NCBI GenBank assembly: GCA_937906765.1
Contig: CALCUV010000077.1
Span: forward strand, 1 to 10,900
DNA length: 10,900 nt
Reading direction: 5' to 3'
Source of the DNA: an uncultured Prevotella sp.
Lineage (GTDB): Bacteria; Bacteroidota; Bacteroidia; Bacteroidales; Bacteroidaceae
A program made the translations under genes and the position numbers. Numbering within the stretch: position 1 is the stretch's first letter; the number at the start of each line of letters is the position of its first letter. Shown one piece after another: positions 5,279 to 10,900 of the stretch. A model generated the notes under the pieces. That model saw only the letters and a program-made list of their open reading frames with translations, ran no database searches and was not told where the DNA came from.

Positions 5279-7492
5279 ATGAACAAAAAACTCATCTTTG
5301 CTTCCCTCTTTTGCCTTGGCACCGCTGTAGGTCAGGCTCAGGTAAGTAACATTAACCCCGTGCCACAACAGGTTGCGAACATGGCAGACTTTATGATTGA
5401 CATGCCCGCAGAGTGGACTATTGTTACAGACAAGACGGTTACTTCTTCTTACGCTCTTGATGCTCTTAAAACTGCGGCACCCACTCTTGCTCCCAAGGCA
5501 GCGTTTAAGGTGACGCTCGGTTGGGGTAATCAGAAGGCGGTTAAGAAGTATAAGAAACTCGTTCCCACAAAGGCAGAAGGTTATTACCTTAAGGTGACAG
5601 ACAAGGAAATTGTTATTGCTGCAAAAGACGAACGCGGTGCGTTCTACGGCGTACAGTCTTTGCTCGCAATGATGAAGTATGGCAAGTTGCAGACTTGTGA
5701 AATCACCGACTTCCCTGATGTGGCATTCCGTGGCGTAGTTGAAGGTTTCTATGGTACACCCTGGAGCCAGGAAGACCGACTCTCACAGTTCGACTTCTAT
5801 GCTAAGAACAAGATGAACGTTTACATTTACGGTCCTAAGGATGACCCTTATCACCGTGATAAGTGGCGTGAACCTTATCCCGCCGAAGAAGCAGCACGCC
5901 TTAAGATTCTTCTCGACGCAGCGCACAAGAACGGCGTAAACTTCTACTGGGCAATCCACCCCGGAGTAGATATTAAGTGGACAGAAGCCGATCGCGACGC
6001 CATGATGAAGAAACTCGAAACCATGTATCAACTTGGTGTGCGTTCGTTTGCCGTTTTCTTCGACGATATTTGGGGAGAAGGCACAAAGGCTGATAAGCAG
6101 GCAGAACTCTTGAACTATATCAACACCAACTTTGTGAAAGCAAAGGGCGACGTTAGTCCTCTCGTGATGTGTCCTACGGAATACAATCGCGGTTGGGCAA
6201 ATGAAAAGGGCGGTTATCTCCGTACGCTCGGTAGCGATATGGATAAGTCGGTAGAAATTATGTGGACGGGTAACTCTGTAGTGCATACCATTGACAAGGA
6301 ATCTATGGAATGGATTAACGAACGCATTCAGCGTAAGGGCTACATCTGGTTGAATTTCCCCGTTTCCGACTTTGTTCGCGACCATATCCTTCTTGGTCCC
6401 ACCTATGGCAATGGTCTTGACATCGCAGAGGACCTCTCTGGTTTCGTAAGCAATCCTATGGAGCATGCTGAGTCATCAAAAATTGCGCTTTACAGTATTG
6501 CTGACTACACTTGGAACATGAAGAACTACGACTATATGTCTAGTTGGGATAAAGCCTTAAAGGACCTCCTTCCTGAAAGTGCTGAGGCGCTCAAGATTTG
6601 GGCTTCTTATAACGAAGACTTAGGTCCTAACGGCCATGGCTTCCGCCGTGACGAGAGTCGCGAACTTCAGCCTATCGCTAAGGCAGCTGTGAAGGGCGAC
6701 AAGAATGCTATTGCTCAGCTTTACGGCAAATGTATGGAACTCGAATTGGCTATCAACCTCCTTCTTGCTGGTAAGACCAATCCCGCTCTCATTGTCGAAC
6801 AACGTCCTTGGTTGGAATATGGTAAACTTGTGGCTCAGTTCGGTATGAACGTATGTGCAACGGCAATGACTGACCTTGACAAGGCTTCAGGTTTCGTAAA
6901 CTTTGACAACCTTTACAAGGAAGCACGCTCTATTCAGACACAGATGTACAACCTTGCGAACTCTGACATCCTTCATCCTCACCAACCCGGCATTAAGGTA
7001 GGTTCGCTCGTGCTCGTTCCCGCACTTAATGAAATTTTTGCGAATACGGTGAATGCTTATAATGCTGCTCATAACACGGCTTACAGTCCTATTTGTGAAT
7101 ACCAGCCCTATTCAATTTCTTCAACCGTACCTCAGTTAGCGAAGCTTACGGTTACGGCTCGCGGCAATGAAGTTCGCGTAAACGACGTTCTTGAAGTAGT
7201 GTCATGGGCTCCCGGTGCGGAATTCGTAATTAACTCTGACCGTGCCGTAAGTATGCAAGGCATGGACTTCAACTTTGGTGTGAAGGGCGTGGCTGAGAAG
7301 TTTACGCTCGAACTTCAGGGAGAAGATGGCAACTGGCGTAAGGTTAGCCTCCTCCATTACTCAGCTGACGACACTGTTATCCACACTGGTGGTGAACTCT
7401 CTGGCATGAAGGCGCAAAAGATTCGCATTACGAACACTTCAGGTGAAGAAGTAAAGGCTTACTTCAAGGGATTCCGCTTCTCACGCCAATAA
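5279..7492 (+). CDS. Exported beta-N-acetylglucosaminidase, glycoside hydrolase family 84
   Basis: A 737-residue enzyme that removes terminal beta-linked GlcNAc (O-GlcNAcase/NagJ type) by substrate-assisted catalysis. Residues 1-20 are a signal peptide (MNKKLIFASLFCLGTAVGQA, cut before Q21; C12 does not sit in a lipobox), so it is probably periplasmic. About 21-145 is an N-terminal GH20b-like domain; about 146-450 is the catalytic barrel, beginning with FRGVVEGFYGTPWS (150-163) and carrying the catalytic Asp pair D262-D263 in AVFFDDIWGEG. Likely substrate contacts are Y302, W357, N359, D364 and N392, spaced as in the characterised Bacteroides thetaiotaomicron enzyme. A helical region follows (about 450-590) and a C-terminal beta-sandwich (about 620-737). 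Length equals that homologue as I remember it. The host is not flanked by SusC/SusD genes, so it is not in an obvious polysaccharide utilisation locus. Likely substrates are mucin or other host-type glycans. Confidence 0.96.
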   Translation: MNKKLIFASLFCLGTAVGQAQVSNINPVPQQVANMADFMIDMPAEWTIVTDKTVTSSYALDALKTAAPTLAPKAAFKVTLGWGNQKAVKKYKKLVPTKAEGYYLKVTDKEIVIAAKDERGAFYGVQSLLAMMKYGKLQTCEITDFPDVAFRGVVEGFYGTPWSQEDRLSQFDFYAKNKMNVYIYGPKDDPYHRDKWREPYPAEEAARLKILLDAAHKNGVNFYWAIHPGVDIKWTEADRDAMMKKLETMYQLGVRSFAVFFDDIWGEGTKADKQAELLNYINTNFVKAKGDVSPLVMCPTEYNRGWANEKGGYLRTLGSDMDKSVEIMWTGNSVVHTIDKESMEWINERIQRKGYIWLNFPVSDFVRDHILLGPTYGNGLDIAEDLSGFVSNPMEHAESSKIALYSIADYTWNMKNYDYMSSWDKALKDLLPESAEALKIWASYNEDLGPNGHGFRRDESRELQPIAKAAVKGDKNAIAQLYGKCMELELAINLLLAGKTNPALIVEQRPWLEYGKLVAQFGMNVCATAMTDLDKASGFVNFDNLYKEARSIQTQMYNLANSDILHPHQPGIKVGSLVLVPALNEIFANTVNAYNAAHNTAYSPICEYQPYSISSTVPQLAKLTVTARGNEVRVNDVLEVVSWAPGAEFVINSDRAVSMQGMDFNFGVKGVAEKFTLELQGEDGNWRKVSLLHYSADDTVIHTGGELSGMKAQKIRITNTSGEEVKAYFKGFRFSRQ

Positions 7493-7698
7493 AATAAGGC
7501 GCGCACCAACTTACACGCATTTTAATAATAGACATACGCATTCTTATAATACTTATCCGACGCCCAATGTTACTTATTGGAGGCGCAATAATACTTATTG
7601 TTGAGTGTATGATAAATATGCTTGTGTTTATATAAAATATGTCTGTGCATATACTCCATATATAAACAGATGTAATTCTTGGTGCATGCAATCATTCC
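7493..7698. repeat. A/T-rich spacer with a decayed tandem repeat
   Basis: No gene is supported. Between about 7512 and 7605 roughly four units of 22-24 bases share an ATAAGTATTAT-like core on the minus strand (cores near ATAAGTATTATTGCGC, AATAAGTAACATTGGGC, ATAAGTATTATAAGAATGCG, and a worn TATTATTAAAATGCG). Further right, ATATGCTTGTGTTTATA and ATATGTCTGTGCATATA look like another worn pair (about 7617-7652). Open frames seen on the minus strand here only reflect this periodicity. Confidence 0.45.
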
Positions 7699-7747
7699 GA
7701 CAAACGCTCCCACCTCGCTCATGGGGTGGTGAGCATTTGTCTTTTTT
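7699..7747 (+). terminator. Intrinsic terminator before the acyltransferase gene
   Basis: GACAAACGCTCCCACC (7699-7714) pairs with GGTGGTGAGCATTTGTC (7725-7741) with a one-base bulge and one mismatch-like position, followed by six T (7742-7747). It ends rightward transcription from the GH84 gene, 200 bases after its stop, and isolates the acyltransferase gene. Confidence 0.75.
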
Positions 7748-7792
7748 ATACACTTTTGTAGCAACCATCCACTAAAAACTATTTCACAATTC

Positions 7793-8932
7793 ATGCTCAA
7801 ACAGAAACCTCACTTTGCCCTTCTTGATGGACTTCGCGGAGTTGCGGCTTTGGCGGTGCTATGGTACCATGTGAACGAAGGGTTTTCTTTTGCCGAACTC
7901 ACGAATGGCGCAGGCGATGGCATCATCCGCTCTTTCAACCACGGATACCTTGCCGTTGACTTTTTCTTCATCCTTTCGGGCTTCGTTATTGCCTATGCCT
8001 ACGACGATCGTTGGAGTCAGGGACTCACTATCGGCAACTTCTTCAAGCGCCGTCTCATTCGCTTGCACCCTATGCTCATTGCGGGTGCAATCATTGGGGC
8101 TATTACGTTCCTCATCCAGGGAGGTGTCAAGTGGAGTGGCGAATCGGTGTCACTCGCTCAGTTGTTGTTGTGCCTCGGTCTCACTTTCTTGTTCATACCC
8201 TCCGTTCCTGGAGGCAGTTATGAGGTGCGTGGCAATGGCGAACTCTTTCCGCTCAACGGACCTTACTGGTCGCTCTTTTTTGAATACATCGGCAATTTGC
8301 TCTACGGGCTTTTGTTGCGCCGTTTATCAACCAAAGTGCTTGCCGTTTTTGTTGCGCTCCTCGGCATAACCTTCTTTTGGTTTGCCACATGTAATATTTC
8401 TGAATATGGAAGTATTGGTGTGGGTTGGACACTTGACACGGTGAATTTCTGTGGAGGCTTGTTGCGCATGCTCTTCCCCTTCACGTTGGGCATGTTACTT
8501 TCACGCACATTTGAGCCTCGCCCCGTGCGTGGCGCCTTTTGGTTGTGCACGGCAATGTTACTTGCCCTCTTTGCCGTGCCTTACATCGAGGCGATGCAAC
8601 CCCTTTGCATGAACGGCGTGTTTGAAATGACCTGCATCATGCTTATCTTCCCCGCAATCGTGTTGCTCGCTGCTTCCTGCACGTCAGTTGGAGCAGGTAC
8701 GAACCGTATTGCAACCTTCCTCGGCGAACTCTCTTACCCACTTTACACGGTTCATTATCCGCTCATGTACCTCTTCTACGCCGGACTTATTGCCAATGAA
8801 CAATATAACTTTATGTCCGCGCCGTGGCAGTCACTTTGCGTTATGGGTGGAAGCATCCTCCTCGCGATTGTGCTTATGAAATGCTACGATGCACCTGTAA
8901 GAAAGTGGTTGACAAAGAAATTTAACAACTAA
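7793..8932 (+). CDS. Membrane acyltransferase, acyltransferase 3 family (OafA/YrhL type)
   Basis: A 379-residue polytopic inner-membrane protein with about ten hydrophobic segments. It carries the acyltransferase-3 (PF01757) signature at the N-terminus: LDGLRGVAALAVLWYHV (11-27, with R15 and the probable catalytic H26), then LAVDFFFILSGFVIAYAY (53-70). The family transfers acetyl, succinyl or similar groups to sugars of O-antigen, exopolysaccharide, peptidoglycan or antibiotics; the acceptor cannot be told from the sequence. ATG 7793 starts just six residues before the conserved HFALLDGLRG block. A terminator stands upstream (7699-7747) and another downstream (9006-9045), so it is probably monocistronic. 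There is no glycosyltransferase or polysaccharide cluster next to it. Confidence 0.93.
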   Translation: MLKQKPHFALLDGLRGVAALAVLWYHVNEGFSFAELTNGAGDGIIRSFNHGYLAVDFFFILSGFVIAYAYDDRWSQGLTIGNFFKRRLIRLHPMLIAGAIIGAITFLIQGGVKWSGESVSLAQLLLCLGLTFLFIPSVPGGSYEVRGNGELFPLNGPYWSLFFEYIGNLLYGLLLRRLSTKVLAVFVALLGITFFWFATCNISEYGSIGVGWTLDTVNFCGGLLRMLFPFTLGMLLSRTFEPRPVRGAFWLCTAMLLALFAVPYIEAMQPLCMNGVFEMTCIMLIFPAIVLLAASCTSVGAGTNRIATFLGELSYPLYTVHYPLMYLFYAGLIANEQYNFMSAPWQSLCVMGGSILLAIVLMKCYDAPVRKWLTKKFNN

Positions 8933-9005
8933 AATTGAGAACTTATTGCCGGAAAGAGTCGGAGACGTGCTCCCACCTCTCTCCCCGCAATCCCCCATAA
9001 ACACT

Positions 9006-9045
9006 AAGGAAGAAGACTGAGTCATCGACTCGGTCTTCTTCCTTT
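9006..9045 (+). terminator. Strong intrinsic terminator after the acyltransferase gene
   Basis: AAGGAAGAAGACTGAGTC (9006-9023) pairs with GACTCGGTCTTCTTCCTT (9027-9044), an 18-base-pair stem with one G-T pair and a three-base ATC loop, ending in TTT. It starts 73 bases after the stop codon. Confidence 0.85.
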
Positions 9046-9054
9046 ATAGGTGGT

Positions 9055-9072
9055 GTCTATTTCTGTATAGAC
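9055..9072. promoter_or_regulatory. Inverted repeat GTCTAT-N6-ATAGAC upstream of promoter P1
   Basis: GTCTAT (9055-9060) and ATAGAC (9067-9072) form a perfect inverted repeat that ends eight bases before the -33 element at 9081. A further half-site, TATAGAC, recurs at 9160-9166, downstream of P1. Position and symmetry suggest an operator; the regulator is unknown. Confidence 0.4.
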
Positions 9073-9080
9073 GTAATCTG

Positions 9081-9112
9081 TTTGTTTTATAGAAAACTCC
9101 TTCTTACCTTTG
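9081..9112 (+). promoter_or_regulatory. Bacteroidetes-type promoter P1
   Basis: TTTG (9081-9084), a 20-base spacer, and TACCTTTG (9105-9112) match the -33 TTTG and -7 TAnnTTTG consensus at normal spacing. Transcription would begin around 9117-9121, giving a leader of about 260 bases for the gene at 9381. Confidence 0.75.
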
Positions 9113-9230
9113 CATCGTAAACAAAGAAACACAATTCATTCTTGCTCACTTCGCTTCAGTATAGACAAAGACTTGTCGATGGAAGGAAGTAACAGAATTT
9201 TACATTTCATTATCAGAAAGTTAAAGTGTG

Positions 9231-9240
9231 TTTCATGAAA
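9231..9240. promoter_or_regulatory. Palindrome TTTCATGAAA between P1 and P2
   Basis: A perfect 10-base palindrome, 23 bases ahead of the TTTG of P2. It may be an operator for P2, but so short a palindrome in A/T-rich DNA can be chance. Confidence 0.25.
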
Positions 9241-9263
9241 GAAAAATTAACAGTTCTAACACT

Positions 9264-9292
9264 TTTGATTTCATTACTCCTCCTTACCTTTG
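9264..9292 (+). promoter_or_regulatory. Bacteroidetes-type promoter P2
   Basis: TACCTTTG (9285-9292) is an exact -7 match. The nearest TTTG is at 9264-9267, with a 17-base spacer, shorter than the usual 19-21. The 19 bases at 9276-9294 match 9096-9114 in P1 with one difference, so the two promoters look duplicated. Transcription would start around 9297-9300. Confidence 0.65.
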
Positions 9293-9380
9293 CAACACCA
9301 AACGGAAATAAGGAACACTAAAAACGAAATTTATACAACTCTAATAACCATCCTCTAATTACTTAAAATCACTATTCACT

Positions 9381-9830
9381 ATGAAGAATTTATTCAGAAA
9401 TTTGACAGTTACAGCATTCTGTTTCGCAGTTTCAGTTTTTAACGCTTCAGCCGATAACGCAAGACCCATTGCTTTCGATCAACTTCCCGCACAGGCACAA
9501 CAGTTTGTTAAAACACATTTTGCAGATGCTCAAGTAACGTTGACTACTCTTGAAAAGGACGTTTTGCAAAAGAGTTATGATGTCGTTCTTAACAATGGTA
9601 CGCATTTGGAATTCGACAGTAAGGGACAATGGACTGACGTTGTGTGCAAGACAGGTTACGTTCCCGCAAACGTGCTTCCCTCACAAATCACAACGTATCT
9701 CAAGAGCAGTTTCCCCAATGCCCATGTGAAGAAAGTAGAACGTGAAAACGGACGTTATGAAGTAAACCTTGAGAACGGCACAGAAGTAACGTTCAATAAA
9801 AAGTTCCAGGTTGTTGATATCGACCTTTAA
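9381..9830 (+). CDS. Periplasmic PepSY-like domain protein (tandem repeat)
   Basis: A 149-residue secreted protein. Residues 1-24 are a signal peptide ending FNASA, cut before D25. The mature part has two copies of a PepSY-like module (PF11396 type): about 33-88 (QLPAQAQQFVKTHFADAQV ... NNGTHLEFDSKGQW) and about 97-149 (VLPSQITTYLKSSFPNAHV ... ENGTEVTFNKKFQV). Each has a helix with a conserved Phe followed by strands ending NGTxxxFxxKxQ. Such proteins are common in Bacteroidetes; their biochemical role is not established, though related PepSY domains inhibit proteases or bind envelope partners. It follows two promoters (9081-9112, 9264-9292) and lies 124 bases ahead of a second gene of the same architecture. 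There are no catalytic residues to name. Confidence 0.88.
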   Translation: MKNLFRNLTVTAFCFAVSVFNASADNARPIAFDQLPAQAQQFVKTHFADAQVTLTTLEKDVLQKSYDVVLNNGTHLEFDSKGQWTDVVCKTGYVPANVLPSQITTYLKSSFPNAHVKKVERENGRYEVNLENGTEVTFNKKFQVVDIDL

Positions 9831-9870
9831 ACGGTTGACTGCCTATCACAACTCATAAAACGAAAACTAG

Positions 9871-9910
9871 ATTTGATTTTTAATGAATGAAAAACTAACC
9901 GAAATCAAAT
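9871..9910. promoter_or_regulatory. Inverted repeat between the two PepSY-like genes
   Basis: ATTTGATTT (9871-9879) is an exact inverted match to AAATCAAAT (9902-9910), with a 22-base loop. It has no T-tract and lies between two co-directional, related genes, so it may attenuate or process a shared transcript, or bind a regulator. No consensus promoter is seen for the second gene. Confidence 0.35.
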
Positions 9911-9954
9911 ACCTCTAATCTAATGTCTTTCTTATAACCTCAAATCTAATTACC

Positions 9955-10395
9955 ATGAAAACTAAACATTATGTCTTCGCCCTGCTACTCTTTGCAGTTC
10001 CAGCGGTGCTAGTTTCGTGTGACGACGACGACAATAACTTTAACTTCGTCACGGAAGCGGTTCACAATGCTTTCCAAAACCTTTACCCGCAAGTGGAACC
10101 CTATGAATGGGAGATTGAAGGTCCTTATATTAAGGCGGAATTCTATCAAGCGTCAAAACATTACGAGGCTTGGTTCACCCCCGAAGGACAGTGGGTGCGC
10201 ACAGAAACCGACCATGTTGGTCCGCTTCCCGAACCCGTTGCAACTTGTCTTGCTACGAACTATGCCGACTATCATGTAGATGATGTAGATTGGGTAGAAA
10301 CTCCCACGGGCAACTTCTATGAGGTCGATTTAGAGAAAGCGGGAACGCCTGATCTTATTGTTAAAATTACTCCCGACGGAACTGTTGTGGAATAA
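9955..10395 (+). CDS. PepSY-like domain lipoprotein, probably outer membrane and surface exposed
   Basis: A 146-residue lipoprotein. Residues 1-21 form a lipoprotein signal peptide with the lipobox LVSC (acylated C22). The next residues DDDD fit the acidic export signal placed right after the cysteine in surface lipoproteins of Bacteroidetes, so outer-membrane and perhaps surface location is inferred. The rest shows two PepSY-like repeats: about 33-83 (AVHNAFQNLYPQVEPYEWEI ... YEAWFTPEGQW) and about 92-146 (LPEPVATCLATNYADYHVDD ... LIVKITPDGTVVE). This is the same two-module plan as the neighbour at 9381, though the sequences are well diverged. The 124-base gap has no terminator with a T-tract, so co-transcription is plausible. 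A strong hairpin follows at 10420-10474. Confidence 0.88.
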   Translation: MKTKHYVFALLLFAVPAVLVSCDDDDNNFNFVTEAVHNAFQNLYPQVEPYEWEIEGPYIKAEFYQASKHYEAWFTPEGQWVRTETDHVGPLPEPVATCLATNYADYHVDDVDWVETPTGNFYEVDLEKAGTPDLIVKITPDGTVVE

Positions 10396-10419
10396 ATCTT
10401 AGCAATATAGCGGAATAAC

Positions 10420-10474
10420 AAACAAACGACCCATCTGGTGACAGTTTAAAATCACTGGATGGGTCGTTTGTTTT
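10420..10474. terminator. Long bidirectional terminator between convergent genes
   Basis: The arm at 10420-10441 (AAACAAACGACCCATC then TGGTGA) pairs over 22 positions with 10452-10473 (TCACTGGATGGGTCGTTTGT then TT), with two G-T pairs and a ten-base loop. TTTTATT follows on the plus strand. On the minus strand the other arm ends in GTTTGTTTGTTATT, so it can also stop lpxB transcription from the right. Confidence 0.88.
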
Positions 10475-10490
10475 ATTGTAAGGGGAAAAC

Positions 10491-10539
10491 GGTTAACGGT
10501 TAACGTTGAACGGTGAACGATTAATGTTGAAGGAGGAAC
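10491..10539. repeat. Heptamer array, seven units, downstream of lpxB
   Basis: Seven 7-base units in register: GGTTAAC, GGTTAAC, GTTGAAC, GGTGAAC, GATTAAT, GTTGAAG, GAGGAAC. The unit GGTTAAC followed by GGTGAA also occurs at 1158-1170, over 9 kb away, tying this array to the family near porX and ksgA. Confidence 0.75.
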
Positions 10540-10551
10540 GAGAAGGTGGAT

Positions 10552-10579
10552 AGTTGCTCTTTTGTCATAAATAGCAACT
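10552..10579 (-). terminator. Hairpin just after the lpxB stop codon
   Basis: AGTTGCT (10552-10558) pairs with AGCAACT (10573-10579) around a 14-base loop, 19 bases past the lpxB stop on the minus strand. It has no clear T-tract. It may be a 3' structure of the lpxB transcript ahead of the main terminator. Confidence 0.35.
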
Positions 10580-10598
10580 TGTGAGTGATGAACTGGAG

Positions 10599-10900
10599 TT
10601 ATGCCTTCTGTAATCGTTGGACAATTTCCTTAGCTGCGCGCTCGGGAGCGCCAGGTGCGCCAAGCAAAGTTGCCATTTCTTCATACCCCTTGAGTTGCGC
10701 TTCGCGTGCTGTGCCTCCAGGGAGGATTTCTGCGAGATGTTGGCGCACATTCTTGACATTCATGCCGTCGGCAACGAGTTCGGGAACCACTTCTCGGTTA
10801 GCAACGAGGTTGACTAACGAAATGTATTTCACCTTCAAGAGATGGCGGCGCAAGAAGGATACGATTTTGCCCGCCGCAACGTAATAGCACACCACTTGAG
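10599..10900 (-). CDS. lpxB: Lipid-A-disaccharide synthase, C-terminal part (cut by window edge)
   Basis: The frame is open from the right edge to TAA at 10601-10599, giving about the last 100 residues. LpxB joins UDP-2,3-diacylglucosamine and lipid X to form lipid A disaccharide on the cytoplasmic face of the inner membrane. The recognisable part is the C-terminal GT19 signature: VVCYYVAAGK, then LKVKYISLVNLVANREVVPE, followed by REAQLKGYEEMATLLGAPGA and a final helix EIVQRLQKA. The GTG at 10895-10893 is an internal Val, since the conserved QVVCYYV reads through it to the edge; the true start lies outside the window. It is convergent with the PepSY-like lipoprotein gene, with a bidirectional hairpin between them. 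Confidence 0.9.
   Translation of the reverse strand, partial: QVVCYYVAAGKIVSFLRRHLLKVKYISLVNLVANREVVPELVADGMNVKNVRQHLAEILPGGTAREAQLKGYEEMATLLGAPGAPERAAKEIVQRLQKA

Noticed and set aside
5783..6466. 227-codon open frame on the minus strand inside the GH84 gene
   Set aside because: It lies wholly antisense to the conserved GH84 catalytic domain, has no recognisable motif, and arises from codon bias in the real gene.
7741..7758. Possible promoter with CACTTTTG ahead of the acyltransferase gene
   Set aside because: It lacks the TA of the -7 consensus and the nearest TTTG is only 11 bases upstream; part of it is the terminator T-tract.
7464..7800. Minus-strand small frames rich in Ile-Ser-Ile after the GH84 gene
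   Set aside because: Their periodic residues simply translate a degenerate A/T-rich tandem repeat, and they overlap a terminator.
10599..10895. Complete 98-residue gene starting at GTG 10895
   Set aside because: The conserved LpxB sequence continues upstream of this GTG to the window edge, so it is an internal Val codon of a cut gene.

Overview
The window looks like a chromosomal segment from a member of the Bacteroidales, probably close to Prevotellaceae. The signs are a PorX-type response regulator with a PglZ domain, two PepSY-like secreted proteins, a lipoprotein whose acylated cysteine is followed by a run of Asp, Bacteroidetes-type promoters (TTTG, spacer, TAnnTTTG), A/T-rich leaders without strong Shine-Dalgarno sites, and a GH84 hexosaminidase like that of gut Bacteroides. 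The assignment is by recognition of protein families and motifs only; no database search was run.

Layout, left to right. Bases 1-990 (minus) hold an incomplete porX. Its last 40 visible codons (1-120) do not look like PorX but like part of an amino-acid ABC transporter binding protein, with higher GC, so this edge is probably a chimeric join. Bases 991-1260 are a repeat-rich spacer. 1261-2076 (minus) is ksgA (16S rRNA dimethyltransferase). A repeat-filled divergent spacer leads to 2329-3339 (plus), an integral membrane protein of the LPG-synthase TM/UPF0104 family starting at TTG, then 3572-5029 pepD (M20 dipeptidase) and, after another repeat-filled spacer, 5279-7492, an exported GH84 beta-N-acetylglucosaminidase. 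A decayed tandem repeat and a terminator separate it from 7793-8932, a membrane O-acyltransferase. After a strong terminator, duplicated promoters precede two PepSY-like genes, 9381-9830 (periplasmic) and 9955-10395 (lipoprotein). A long hairpin ends this unit and the convergent, right-truncated lpxB (10599-10900, minus).

The genes are mostly independent: rRNA modification, membrane and lipid A functions, dipeptide cleavage, glycan trimming, surface or envelope acyl transfer. The clearest functional unit is the pair of PepSY-like secreted proteins behind tandem promoters. No CRISPR array, tRNA, rRNA, transposase, phage gene or recognisable defence system is visible. The most unusual content is non-coding: (i) a family of heptamer tandem arrays near porX, ksgA and lpxB; (ii) a palindromic interspersed element of about 55 bp flanked by octamer arrays, present about four times in two spacers; and (iii) the apparent foreign join at the left edge.
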